The translations under genes were made by a program, and so were the position numbers. DNA of 29,421 nt from Luminiphilus sp. (GTDB taxonomy: Bacteria; Pseudomonadota; Gammaproteobacteria; Pseudomonadales; Halieaceae). The stretch is from the NCBI GenBank assembly GCA_028117185.1, contig JAOHHD010000020.1:1-29421 (forward strand), written 5' to 3'. Shown piece by piece: positions 1-8,408 of the stretch; position 1 is the stretch's first letter, and each line of letters begins with the position of its first letter. The notes beneath the pieces are model-generated. The model was not told the DNA's origin, made no database searches, and saw only the letters and a list, made by a program, of their open reading frames with translations.

Positions 1-381
1 GTAAAAAATGAGGGCACCGCTGCGGCCCACTTTTTCATAGATATTAGATAGGGTTCTTGTGGCGGTTAGCCAATCACCGGGTCTAATGGGCTGGTGGTAC
101 TGGATATCGAGTCCCCCCGCCATGGCTTTTTCCAGTGGAAACTTGGGCAGTAAGCGATCAGTAAATACGCCATCGGGTGACAGCGTGTCTAGCGGGACGA
201 CATCCCAAAAAAGATGCAAATGAAACAGCGGTGGCGCCACATCACCGTCGAGATATTTTGGTAATCGACTGCCCGTCGCTACCGCGTACTTGCGGATATC
301 TCGGCGCGTCACAATTTCACGTTGTGGGTCAGTTTGTCGGCCGATATGCGACAGTAGTTCTGGTGATAGTAGCCCCGTCAT
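1..381 (-). CDS. FAS1-like / MaoC-type hot-dog dehydratase, 3' end missing
   Basis: The reading frame is open from the ATG at 381 to the left edge, giving 127 visible residues. The protein resembles the N-terminal hot-dog domain of FAS1-like dehydratases (the HTD2/mesaconyl-CoA hydratase group): it has RDIRKYAVATG, then APPLFHLHLF, then MAGGLDIQYHQPIRPGDWLTATRTL and an EKVGRSG stretch. Such proteins hydrate enoyl-CoA or dehydrate hydroxyacyl-CoA thioesters. The catalytic half may lie beyond the edge. Its ATG overlaps the TGA of the upstream acyl-CoA synthetase (ATGA), so the two are probably translationally coupled and act on the same acyl-CoA substrate. The substrate cannot be read from the sequence. 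Confidence 0.8.
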   Translation of the reverse strand, partial: MTGLLSPELLSHIGRQTDPQREIVTRRDIRKYAVATGSRLPKYLDGDVAPPLFHLHLFWDVVPLDTLSPDGVFTDRLLPKFPLEKAMAGGLDIQYHQPIRPGDWLTATRTLSNIYEKVGRSGALIFY

Positions 382-1934
382 ACTTTACGTGACTCCGTTT
401 GCCAATAGGGATCTCTCAGTTCTCGCTTCAGTATTTTACCGGTCGGCGCTTTGGGCAGTGCTTCAACGAAATCCACCGACTTGGGCTTCTGGTATGACGC
501 AAGGTGCTTACTGGCCTCGCCGATAATCTCTGCTTCGGTCGCTGCTTGGCCAGGTTTCAGCACGACGACGGCTTTCACGGCCTCGCCCCATACCTCGTCG
601 GGTACACCAAATACCGCTGACTCCAGCACCGCTGAATGCTGATGGATCGCCGCTTCCACTTGCGTGCTGTAAATGTTCTCGCCACCCGAAATGATCATGT
701 CCTTGGCGCGATCGACAATGAAGACGTAGCCTTGCTCGTCCCAAACGGCGATGTCTCCCGTCCACATCCAGCCATTGCGCAGCGTTTGTTCGGTAAGGTC
801 AGGCCGTCGCCAGTAACCCAGCATATTGGCCTCTGAGCGGACGATGATTTCACCGTAAGCGTTGCCATCTTTCGGCACTGGATTGCCATCGGGATCGACG
901 ACGCGAATCTCTGAAACAAAGCCCTCTCGTCCACATGAGCCCAATCGTTCAGGGTGATCTCCCGTTACAGCTCGCTGGTGATCCTCCTGCGATAGAAAGG
1001 TCATGGTCATCCCTTCCGTTTGTCCATAGCCCTGAATCATTGTGCAGGGGAATGCCTCGAGAGCAGCCTCGACCACAGAGCGTGGCATCGGACCGCCGCC
1101 ATATTGAAAGTTACGGAGGCTGCTCAAATCGTAGTTTTCGAATCCCTCAACGGCCATCATCCAATTGATCATGGTGGTAATGCCTAAAAAGGCGGATACC
1201 TTCTCTTGCTCAATGACTTCAAGGGCCAATTGAGCGTCAAAGTTGATAAGTACCACGGGGCACCCATGGGCCATATAGTTCATCGCTAAGGCAACCGGTA
1301 TGTGGAACATCTGCCCTGTGAGCATGTAAACGTCAGTGGGCACGATGCGCTCTGCGATCGATTGGTTGAGCATGCCCATGTAGAGGCTGTGGTGGGAGTG
1401 CAGCGCGCCTTTGGATTCTCCGGTGGTGCCGCCGGTGTAGAGAATCAGTGCCGGGTCCGCCCCGATAACCTCGTCCTCGCCGATTACTGCCCCTGCGGCG
1501 GAGCCACTAATCAGTTGCTCGTAGTCGGCGCTGGCATCGGACGTGAAAACGAGAGAGTGTGGAATAGTCGTCTCCTTCGCAAGGCTGTCCACTAGCGTCG
1601 CGTAGTCTTCGGAGCCGATCAGCAGGCTGGGTTCGCCGTCTCGCAGAATCCGCGCCATTTCGAGTTCACTCAGCCGCCAATTAAGGGGCTGTGCGATCAG
1701 ACCGCAGCGAGCGCAGGCGAAAAAAATCTCCATGTACTGGATGCAATTTTTAGACAGGATTGCAACTCGGTCACCTTTCTTCAGCGCCAGAGTGCCTCTC
1801 AGCCCATTGGCAAGGCGCTGCACACGACCATCGAGCTCACCAAAACTGATGCGTCGGTTATTAGGGATATCAATGAGGGCCTCTCGAGTCGGGTCGATGG
1901 CCGCCGTTTTTGTCGGGATACGACCTAGATTCAT
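378..1934 (-). CDS. Acyl-CoA synthetase (AMP-forming, ANL superfamily)
   Basis: A 518-residue adenylate-forming ligase that activates a carboxylic acid to acyl-AMP and then to acyl-CoA in the cytoplasm. The phosphate-binding loop YTGGTTGESKG is at about residues 166-176, GYGQTEG lies mid-protein, and the hinge region WTGDIAVWDEQGYVFIVDR is followed by ISGGENIYS. The A10 motif PTGK carries the adenylation lysine at about residue 500. Length is normal for medium/long-chain or aromatic acyl-CoA ligases. The start at 1934 is preceded by GAGGT, which overlaps the last codons of the NTF2-like gene. It sits between an NTF2-like protein and a dehydratase, which suggests activation of an unusual catabolic acid. 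Steroid-like or terpenoid acids are possible, but this is inference. Confidence 0.93.
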   Translation of the reverse strand: MNLGRIPTKTAAIDPTREALIDIPNNRRISFGELDGRVQRLANGLRGTLALKKGDRVAILSKNCIQYMEIFFACARCGLIAQPLNWRLSELEMARILRDGEPSLLIGSEDYATLVDSLAKETTIPHSLVFTSDASADYEQLISGSAAGAVIGEDEVIGADPALILYTGGTTGESKGALHSHHSLYMGMLNQSIAERIVPTDVYMLTGQMFHIPVALAMNYMAHGCPVVLINFDAQLALEVIEQEKVSAFLGITTMINWMMAVEGFENYDLSSLRNFQYGGGPMPRSVVEAALEAFPCTMIQGYGQTEGMTMTFLSQEDHQRAVTGDHPERLGSCGREGFVSEIRVVDPDGNPVPKDGNAYGEIIVRSEANMLGYWRRPDLTEQTLRNGWMWTGDIAVWDEQGYVFIVDRAKDMIISGGENIYSTQVEAAIHQHSAVLESAVFGVPDEVWGEAVKAVVVLKPGQAATEAEIIGEASKHLASYQKPKSVDFVEALPKAPTGKILKRELRDPYWQTESRKV

Positions 1935-1943
1935 GTTAGAACC

Positions 1944-2357
1944 TCAATAGCCACTGTCGAGATCAATATGGCGTTTAACAACGCGCCAGACCCCCTCGCT
2001 TTGTTCGACGATGTCGCGATAGACGCCAGTGGTCATTAGTTTCGTCTCGCCATGTTCGGTAGCAAAGAGCGTCAGATAAGACGTCGTACTGATGACGCCA
2101 TCCGTCACGTCAAAGAAAACGTTGGTGATGTCATGTCGGCGCACATCGGTTTGTGTCGATTTGGCGTTGTGGTAGAGCGCCATGATGTCCTCGCGTCCCT
2201 GAAAAGGACCGACTAAGTCACCGCCGGCAATCTGCATGCTCATCACGGCATTTTGGGAGAAGCTCGCCTCTAGATGATCAAGCAGGCCTTCGTCGTAGTA
2301 ATAGGCCATGCGAGTGAGTAATTCAGAGATGGCAAATCGATCTTCTATTGACGGCAT
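1944..2357 (-). CDS. NTF2-like (SnoaL-fold) protein
   Basis: I choose the ATG at 2357, giving 137 residues starting MPSIEDRFAI, because AGAGGA lies about 9 bases upstream. An earlier ATG at 2402 would add 15 residues without a comparable ribosome site. The helix IEDRFAISELLTRMAYYYDEGLLDHLEASF followed by a strand-rich half ending WRVVKRHIDLD is typical of SnoaL-like cone proteins, including small isomerases, hydrolases and the beta subunits of ring-hydroxylating oxygenases. It is probably the first gene of the operon with the acyl-CoA synthetase (9-bp gap) and the dehydratase. The reaction is unknown. Confidence 0.8.
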   Translation of the reverse strand: MPSIEDRFAISELLTRMAYYYDEGLLDHLEASFSQNAVMSMQIAGGDLVGPFQGREDIMALYHNAKSTQTDVRRHDITNVFFDVTDGVISTTSYLTLFATEHGETKLMTTGVYRDIVEQSEGVWRVVKRHIDLDSGY

Positions 2358-2570
2358 AGTGTGAATCCTCTGCAGGTGGCGGTTTGCTTTTGTATTGCGC
2401 ATCGGCGCGTTGCTTACTTGTTTAGAACAAGCCGTCCTGCACTGTAGGCCATCAGACCAGTGAGGATCAACCGTTTCTAGCGCCTTGATCTCGGCGGGAC
2501 GCTGACGGTGGTGGGCGTAACTGCCACAAGCCTATAGTGCTAAGATGAACGCCGAGATATCGATGAAAGG

Positions 2571-4079
2571 ATGCACGTTATCAACCGGTTAGTAACAGTT
2601 TTGCTTGCGTTACTGCTTGTGGCATGTGGCGGAGGCGGAGGCGGAGGCGAGACTGCTACTCCTGACCCAGCGCCACCCCCTGCACCGCCAGACGGTAATG
2701 ATGCCGGAGGCGGCAGTTCCGGCGATATTGATTTGACAGATGCTTGTGGCGTGCCGACTCAAATCGATTTTGTTGAGGCCGTTACCGACAGTTGGTACCT
2801 CTGGTACGACGAAATGGCGACCGTAGACAAGTCTGAGTATGACTCGGCGCAAGCTTATCTTGATGCTCGTCTGGAGCCATTGATCAGCGAAGGTCGTGAC
2901 CGCGGTTTTTCTTACATGACAACGATTACCGAAGACGAGACCAGTATTAGCTCTGGAGCTTACGTTGGCTTTGGGTTTCGTACCGCTTCAGAGGGCTCTC
3001 GCCTGTTCATCATCGACGTGTTTGAAAGCGGCCCAGCCTGGGCGGCGGGTGTGCGAAGGGGAATGGAGCTTATCGCCGTCAATACAGGTCAAGAATATGA
3101 AACGCTTGAGGCCTTGAGCGATCGCGAGGCCACCAATGAAGAGATTTTTGGTGCGCCAGAAGTGGGTGTGGTTCGAGACTTCCGCTTCCTGCAGGCCGGA
3201 GCGTTCATAGATCTCACGGTAGCCAAAGCTGAGATTGCCCCACCGGCGTTGGCGGGCGAACCGCTCCTACTCGAACGCGCTGGTCTCTCGCCAGTGGGGT
3301 ACCTGCACCTTCGCCAATTTATTGATGCGGCCATAACACCCTCGGAGGATTTTTCGTCTCTCGCTGACGCGACCAACTTGTTTAAAGAGGCGAGTGTCAC
3401 GGACCTTATTATTGATCTTCGCTATAACGGAGGTGGTCTTTTGAGGGTGGCCGATACCATGATGGATTTATTGGCGGGCATTGCGGCGACGGGTGAGCCC
3501 TCCTATAAGATTCAGGTCAACGATCTGCATCCCGATTTTAATGAGGATACCGATTATTGGGGCCTATTTGATGCGTTGCCCGAGACGTTTTCGCCGCTGC
3601 GTATTGCGTTCATTACCTCTCGCTACACCGCCTCTGCCAGTGAGTTGGTGATTAATGGTCTGGATCCGCATGTCGAGGCTGTGATGATTGGAGAGAATAC
3701 CTACGGTAAGCAGGTCGGTCAGGGACGTTGGGATATGCACCAGGCGATCGAGGGCCTCGAACGTGCTGACTGTGATGTCGCTTTGCGACTGACGGCGTTT
3801 GAGCTTGTCAACGGCGAGAATCAGGGTGGATATCATCAGATAGGGCTAGACGGGACGGGTCGATTCACGTTGTGTTCAGCCAAGGACGATATTTTTAGTG
3901 CGCTGGGAGACCCGGAGGAAACCCTCGTCGCCACGGCACTCAGTTGGTTTGCCGATGGGGCTTGTCCTCAAACGGTATCTGCTAAGCGATCTTGGCCACA
4001 GGCGAGGCCAAGAGCCGGACTGCCCCCGTGGCTGGCCGCGGAATATATTCCAGAGCGAAGGGATGATAACCTCCGATAA
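2571..4079 (+). CDS. S41-family peptidase, predicted lipoprotein with PDZ-like region
   Basis: A 502-residue C-terminal-processing-type serine protease. The signal peptide ends in the lipobox LLVAC, so Cys19 is the likely lipidated residue, followed by seven glycines and a Pro/Asp-rich linker. A PDZ-like segment is around residues 130-220 (YVGFGF, then GPAWAAGVRRGMELIAVN). The catalytic domain has DLRYNGGG at about 282-289, TASASE with Ser355 and Glu358, and GKQ with Lys380. The Ser-Lys spacing of 25 equals that of plant CtpA (372/397), from memory. It is probably anchored in the outer membrane facing the periplasm. The purine-rich AAAGG directly abutting the ATG is a poor ribosome site, but no better in-frame start exists. 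Confidence 0.92.
   Translation: MHVINRLVTVLLALLLVACGGGGGGGETATPDPAPPPAPPDGNDAGGGSSGDIDLTDACGVPTQIDFVEAVTDSWYLWYDEMATVDKSEYDSAQAYLDARLEPLISEGRDRGFSYMTTITEDETSISSGAYVGFGFRTASEGSRLFIIDVFESGPAWAAGVRRGMELIAVNTGQEYETLEALSDREATNEEIFGAPEVGVVRDFRFLQAGAFIDLTVAKAEIAPPALAGEPLLLERAGLSPVGYLHLRQFIDAAITPSEDFSSLADATNLFKEASVTDLIIDLRYNGGGLLRVADTMMDLLAGIAATGEPSYKIQVNDLHPDFNEDTDYWGLFDALPETFSPLRIAFITSRYTASASELVINGLDPHVEAVMIGENTYGKQVGQGRWDMHQAIEGLERADCDVALRLTAFELVNGENQGGYHQIGLDGTGRFTLCSAKDDIFSALGDPEETLVATALSWFADGACPQTVSAKRSWPQARPRAGLPPWLAAEYIPERRDDNLR
2628..2648 (+). repeat. GGC/GGA hexanucleotide repeat encoding seven glycines
   Basis: Seven consecutive glycine codons alternate GGC and GGA directly after the lipobox cysteine codon. 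The unit is 6 bp, so slippage would change the length of the flexible linker without shifting the frame. Confidence 0.85.
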
Positions 4080-4149
4080 CGCCCTTCTGAATGACTTGTC
4101 GGTGGGCATAGAATAACCGCCGAGCAGGCCCGCATAGGACTAAACCATA

Positions 4150-4830
4150 ATGAATGACGCTGCAGGCCTTGCTGAGCTGTTTCAGAAACTTGTCGACCGG
4201 CGCCGCTCCACTCGGGATTTCAAGCGGGATCCCGTTCCGCCTGAAATTATTGAAGCCGTATTGTGTGGTGCCCAACGCGCACCCAGCAACTGTAATACCC
4301 AGCCATGGTTTGTTCACGTCGTCACCGGCAAGACGCTGGAGCAACTTCGCACTGAGCTTCCTGCGAAATTCGCGGCGGGTGACATCGCGCTTGATTTTCC
4401 TTATGACGGCCAGTACGACGGTGTGTACAAGGAGCGCCAGTACGCTTCGGCGACCGCCTTGTATGATGCATTGGGCATTAGTCGAGACGAAAAGGCCGCA
4501 CGTAATAATTGGTTCATGCGCAACTTTACGTTCTTTGATGCGCCTGCCGTTGCCTTTTTTACGCTGCCTACACAGTTCGGTCTGCGCGAGGCCTGTGATC
4601 TTGGGATGTATGTGCAGACCGTTATGCTGGGCCTAGTCGCGCATGGATTAGGGTCCTGTCCGCAAACGTCGTTGGGGTTCATGGCCAATGTGATCCGACC
4701 TGCCTTGAATCTGGGTGATCATGAAAAGCTGATGTTCGGTTTGTCGTTCGGTTATCCGACAGAGACCCCAGTGAATGAGGTGCAAACAGAGCGGGCCGCC
4801 TTGCGCGAGGTTGTCACGTTTCACGAGTGA
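4150..4830 (+). CDS. Nitroreductase-family FMN oxidoreductase
   Basis: A 226-residue nitroreductase fold protein. The N-terminus has RRSTRDFKRDPVPPEIIEAVL, then AQRAPSNCNTQPW, the usual FMN-contacting helix and loop. The C-terminal half has LGMYVQTVMLGLVAHGLGSCPQTSLG and FGLSFGYP. Members use NAD(P)H and FMN to reduce nitro groups, quinones or related acceptors; the natural substrate is not evident. It is a monocistronic-looking gene 70 bp after the S41 protease and convergent with ribBX. Confidence 0.9.
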   Translation: MNDAAGLAELFQKLVDRRRSTRDFKRDPVPPEIIEAVLCGAQRAPSNCNTQPWFVHVVTGKTLEQLRTELPAKFAAGDIALDFPYDGQYDGVYKERQYASATALYDALGISRDEKAARNNWFMRNFTFFDAPAVAFFTLPTQFGLREACDLGMYVQTVMLGLVAHGLGSCPQTSLGFMANVIRPALNLGDHEKLMFGLSFGYPTETPVNEVQTERAALREVVTFHE

Positions 4831-4916
4831 CCCAGCGGTTTGATGGCAACCCTCGGCGTTAAGTGGTGCGGGTTTGGCGCGTCGGCGGCGCGTGCTGAGC
4901 CTGCAAAAGGCAATGG

Positions 4917-6032
4917 TCAGGCGTCGCTGCGCGGCGCCGGCAAGAACTCGGTAATAGTGAGATTAAAGCCCGACAGGGCATTAAAGTGCAGCGGGGCCGA
5001 CATGAGCTGTAAGTCTCGCAGTCCCAAATGTCTTAGGATTTGCGCACCGGTGCCAATCAAGCGGTAATTTTGAGGTGGCGCTGGGCGTTTTTCGGTGTTC
5101 AGTAATTGCCCCAAGTCTTCGAGGATGGTGGCGGGTGTCTCCGTGCCGCCGAGTAATACCACTGCACCACACCCGTGTTGGGCAACGTGTGCCATCGCAG
5201 CGCGATAAGACCATCCAGAGGGTTGATCCATGCCCAACTGTGTGCCGAGCAGATCTCGCAGGGTGTTTACCGGTTGAACTCGAACGGGAACTGAACCCGC
5301 CTCCAGTAAGTTACCCAGACTGAGTGCAAAGTGCAGGGTATCGTCTAGTAGGTCCCGAAAGGTGTGCAGGCGAAATAATCCCCACTCGGTGTGCACTGAG
5401 TCCTCACTGTGAAGCTCAATCGACTGCTCGTGCAAAGAGCGATACTCGATCAGGTCTGCAATCGTGCCCATATTCAACTGGTGTGCTTTGGCGAATACCT
5501 CAAGCTGGGGTCGTCTCGCCATGGTGCCATCAGGATTCATAATCTCGACGATGACAGCGGCGGGTGCTAGCCCGGCCATCCTGGCAAGATCCACGCCAGC
5601 CTCGGTGTGACCTGCTCGCTTGAGTACGCCCCCTGGTTTGGCTACCAGGGGAAAAATATGACCCGGTTGCGTGATGTCGCGAGGGGAGGCGTTATCAGCA
5701 ACCGCCTGCAAAATGGTATGTGAACGCTGTGCCGCGCTGACGCCTGGGCTGATCTGCTCAGTGGCGTCAATCGAGATTGTGAAGTTGGTCTCATGCTGCG
5801 AGCGATTATCACGCACCATCAGCGGGAGATTGAGTTGACGGGCGCGTTCCGCCGTGATCGGCATGCAAATTAAACCGCAAGCTTCGGTTGCAAAGAAGTT
5901 GATAATCGCCGGCGTGACTTTTTCTGCGGCAATAATCAGGTCGCCTTCATTCTCCCGGTCCTCGTCATCCATAAGGATGACCATGCGGCCTGCACCAATA
6001 TCATCGAGAAGCGTTGGTATATCACTCAGCAT
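4917..6032 (-). CDS. ribBX: RibBX-type protein: DHBP synthase plus degenerate GTP cyclohydrolase II domain
   Basis: A 371-residue two-domain protein. Residues 1 to about 200 are a complete 3,4-dihydroxy-2-butanone 4-phosphate synthase: [12 protein letters not shown] binds metal, and [31 protein letters not shown] is the substrate loop. This domain converts ribulose 5-phosphate for riboflavin synthesis. The C-terminal half aligns with GTP cyclohydrolase II by its overall pattern ([26 protein letters not shown]), but the zinc-binding Cys cluster (CxTGD then CxC in RibA) is absent; [17 protein letters not shown] stands there. It therefore matches the RibBX variant described in Proteobacteria, which lacks cyclohydrolase activity. 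Its start is 21 bp after the thiolase stop, with an AGAGG ribosome site. Confidence 0.88.
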   Translation of the reverse strand: MLSDIPTLLDDIGAGRMVILMDDEDRENEGDLIIAAEKVTPAIINFFATEACGLICMPITAERARQLNLPLMVRDNRSQHETNFTISIDATEQISPGVSAAQRSHTILQAVADNASPRDITQPGHIFPLVAKPGGVLKRAGHTEAGVDLARMAGLAPAAVIVEIMNPDGTMARRPQLEVFAKAHQLNMGTIADLIEYRSLHEQSIELHSEDSVHTEWGLFRLHTFRDLLDDTLHFALSLGNLLEAGSVPVRVQPVNTLRDLLGTQLGMDQPSGWSYRAAMAHVAQHGCGAVVLLGGTETPATILEDLGQLLNTEKRPAPPQNYRLIGTGAQILRHLGLRDLQLMSAPLHFNALSGFNLTITEFLPAPRSDA

Positions 6033-6053
6033 GGCGGCCTCTTCGCGACTGAC

Positions 6054-7229
6054 TTAGATGAGTTCAATCGCGACAGCGGTAGCTTCACCGCCGCCGATGC
6101 AGAGTGCCGCGACGCCGCGCTTTTTGCCATAGTGCTCGAGGGCGTGCATCAGCGTCACGATAATGCGTGAGCCAGTTGAGCCAATGGGATGCCCCTGCGC
6201 GCAGGCGCCACCGTGAACGTTGACGCAGGCAGGGTCGAGTTTCAGTGCGTCGACGGTCAGCATTGTGACCATGGCAAAGGCTTCGTTGATCTCCCATAGG
6301 TCAACGTCTGCGACGGTCCAGCCAGCTTTAGCCAGCACTGCTTCAGCCGCACCAATGGGGGCGAGCGTGAAGGCTTCTGGCGCTAGGCTATTACGCGAGT
6401 GAGCCACAATGCGGGCTCTGGCGGTCAGTCCATGCGTTTCGACGGCCTGCTCACTGGCTAATAACAGCGCGCTGGCGCCATCCGAGATGGAGCTCGAGTT
6501 TGCCGGTGTGATCGTGCCGTTTTCGGTAAATGCTGGACGCAGCTGAGGGATTTTTTCGAGATTCGCTTTATGGGGTTGCTCGTCGACCGACACAGTATGC
6601 TCTCCGCGTCGTGTGCGGATAGTGACGGGCGCAATTTCTTTTTGATTAAGCCCCTCATCAATCGCCCGCTGCGCTCGAGTCAGACTTTCAATCGCAAAGG
6701 CGTCCATGGCTTCTCGCGTCAGGCCATGCTCGTCTGCGGTTTTTTGCGCAAAGGTCCCCATCGCTGCGCCAGTGTAGGCGTCTTCAAGTCCATCGATAAA
6801 CATGTGATCGTAGAGCTTGGTGTGTCCAAGACGTTGTCCTTTGCGGCCGGTCAGCAGCACTTGTGGCGCATTAGACATGCTTTCGAGTCCGCCACTGATG
6901 ACCAACTGATTGGTGCCTGCGGTAATACTGTCGGCGGCAAAGATCGTGGCTTGCATGCCACTGCCGCAGGCCTTGTTCACGGTCACGGCGCCTGTCGTAT
7001 CAGGTATACCAGCCGCTAACATGGCTTGGCGGGCAGGACACTGCTTGAGCCCCGCCGGCAACACGCAACCCATGAATACCTCGTCAATGGCGACAGCAGG
7101 TACCTGGGTGTTGTCGAGTGCGGCAGCGATTGCGCTGGTGCCGAGCTCAGTCGCCGATGCCTCGGCTAAGTCTCCCAGTAGTGCACCCATAGGGGTACGG
7201 GCGCCATTTATGATCAGTACGTCAGTCAT
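6054..7229 (-). CDS. Acetyl-CoA C-acetyltransferase-type thiolase
   Basis: A 391-residue thiolase, the usual length for AtoB/PhaA enzymes. The acylated cysteine is Cys88 in [10 protein letters not shown]. The second catalytic residues lie in [10 protein letters not shown] (His347) and [14 protein letters not shown] (Cys377). It condenses two acetyl-CoA or cleaves 3-ketoacyl-CoA. The usual GGAIALGHPIG motif is [11 protein letters not shown] here, with an extra cysteine close to the catalytic histidine. GAGGA precedes the start. It lies between the AraC-type regulator and ribBX, all on the minus strand, and could be co-transcribed with ribBX. Confidence 0.93.
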   Translation of the reverse strand: MTDVLIINGARTPMGALLGDLAEASATELGTSAIAAALDNTQVPAVAIDEVFMGCVLPAGLKQCPARQAMLAAGIPDTTGAVTVNKACGSGMQATIFAADSITAGTNQLVISGGLESMSNAPQVLLTGRKGQRLGHTKLYDHMFIDGLEDAYTGAAMGTFAQKTADEHGLTREAMDAFAIESLTRAQRAIDEGLNQKEIAPVTIRTRRGEHTVSVDEQPHKANLEKIPQLRPAFTENGTITPANSSSISDGASALLLASEQAVETHGLTARARIVAHSRNSLAPEAFTLAPIGAAEAVLAKAGWTVADVDLWEINEAFAMVTMLTVDALKLDPACVNVHGGACAQGHPIGSTGSRIIVTLMHALEHYGKKRGVAALCIGGGEATAVAIELI

Positions 7230-7291
7230 GGTGTCGTCCTCAAATTACTCAGGGCTGGGCATTTAGCCCGAACTGTGACGGCCCTGCAAGT

Positions 7292-8305
7292 TCAGTCTGA
7301 TGCGGGGTGGGGCGCGAAAGCTTTTTCGCGGACAGCGATGCGATAACCGCTTGGCGTCAATCCGGTTTGTTCTCGGAACATGCGGGCAAAGTGCGAGGCG
7401 TCACTTAAGCCCACCGCATGGCCTATTTCCATGATGGAGAGATTGGTGCGGCGCAGCAGTGCTTGCGCTTCATCCAATCGCCGTTGTTGCCGATACTCAG
7501 TCATGGATACGCCAGTCGCGGCGCTAAAGCGTCGCGCTAGGGTTCGTGCGCTCACTCCCAACTTGTCTGCCAGCTCATTTAAGTGGGTGACCGATCGAAG
7601 ATCTCTTCCAATGTCGATTTGTGCATCAACGATTAACTCGTCACCGTGAAGGTCTCTCGGTGCGCCCACCGGAGAGGGCGAGAAGCGCTGACGAATTTCT
7701 GGCGAAAATTGATTTTCTATGTGCCTTGCTACCCGCGGTGAAAAAATTTCGCCGCATAAATAAACCATGAGGTCAGCAACAGAATTCACGCTGCTGACAC
7801 AGAATACTTGGTCCGACTGGGTGATGAGCTGTTCGCGCTCTAGGTTCACAAGGGGATAGCGCTGTTTAAAGTGATCAAACCAGTGCCAGTGCGTTGTGGC
7901 TGAGCGTCCATTCATTTGACCGGTGGCAGCCAGCAAGAAGCTACCCGACCCGATACTCACTGTGAGTCCTCGTTTACTCAGGTGTCGTGTAATCACGTCA
8001 ATGTGTATCGGGTTTTTTTGCAGTACGCGTTGTGGCTGCCTCCAGATAGCGGGGATGATCAATAGATCCGCTTGGTCCAATGCATCGAGTGGCTCGGTCA
8101 AGATGGTGAGCCCGCTTTGCAGTTTGAGTGGCCCCCCCTGCGAGCTGAAGCATTCAAAGCGCAGTGACTGTCGAGCGCCGCGGCCCAGTGCCTGTGCAGC
8201 CCCCGCCAATATTTCCATCGGCAGCGTGATAGAGGAAGCCAAAATGTCCTCATGGAGCAGCGCGGCAACGTGAAAAGTGGTCGTCTTATTTGTCTTTTTA
8301 CGCAT
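7292..8305 (-). CDS. GlxA-type AraC-family transcriptional regulator
   Basis: A 337-residue regulator with an N-terminal DJ-1/PfpI-like domain (residues about 10-190) and a C-terminal AraC DNA-binding domain (about 230-330). The latter has LADKLGVSARTLARRFSAATGVSMTEYRQQRRLDEA, then IMEIGHAVGLSDASHFARMFREQTGLTPSGYR. The nucleophile elbow reads GSGSFLLAATG, with Ser where enzymes carry Cys, so the domain is probably a sensor. The ATG at 8305 is the only usable ATG: an in-frame TAG lies 12 bases upstream and the next Met would cut into the sensor domain. It has no Shine-Dalgarno sequence, which suggests a leaderless or near-leaderless mRNA. It is divergent from fabY and probably acts on the shared control region. 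Confidence 0.92.
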   Translation of the reverse strand: MRKKTNKTTTFHVAALLHEDILASSITLPMEILAGAAQALGRGARQSLRFECFSSQGGPLKLQSGLTILTEPLDALDQADLLIIPAIWRQPQRVLQKNPIHIDVITRHLSKRGLTVSIGSGSFLLAATGQMNGRSATTHWHWFDHFKQRYPLVNLEREQLITQSDQVFCVSSVNSVADLMVYLCGEIFSPRVARHIENQFSPEIRQRFSPSPVGAPRDLHGDELIVDAQIDIGRDLRSVTHLNELADKLGVSARTLARRFSAATGVSMTEYRQQRRLDEAQALLRRTNLSIMEIGHAVGLSDASHFARMFREQTGLTPSGYRIAVREKAFAPHPASD

Positions 8306-8333
8306 ATTATATGACTATATACGCATATTATAT
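8299..8333. promoter_or_regulatory. Two 14-bp direct repeats, likely AraC-type operator
   Basis: The sequence TACGCATATTATAT occurs twice, at 8299-8312 and 8320-8333, exactly 21 bp apart, or two helical turns. This is the spacing of paired AraC-type half-sites. The first copy covers the start codon of the AraC-type gene. The second contains a perfect minus-strand TATAAT (8327-8332) and, on the plus strand, abuts TTGTCT (8334-8339), a possible weak -35 for fabY. Auto-repression plus activation of fabY is a reasonable reading, but is untested. Confidence 0.7.
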
Positions 8334-8408
8334 TTGTCTGTCGAGGGTACACTGCGATTACAGGCCCTACCACGTTTGGCGGGTAGTGATAATGAGGATG
8401 AATGCAAT

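Noticed and set aside
8277..8408. N-terminal extension of FabY from 8277
   Set aside because: It would run through the divergent AraC start and operator region and does not fit the family N-terminus.
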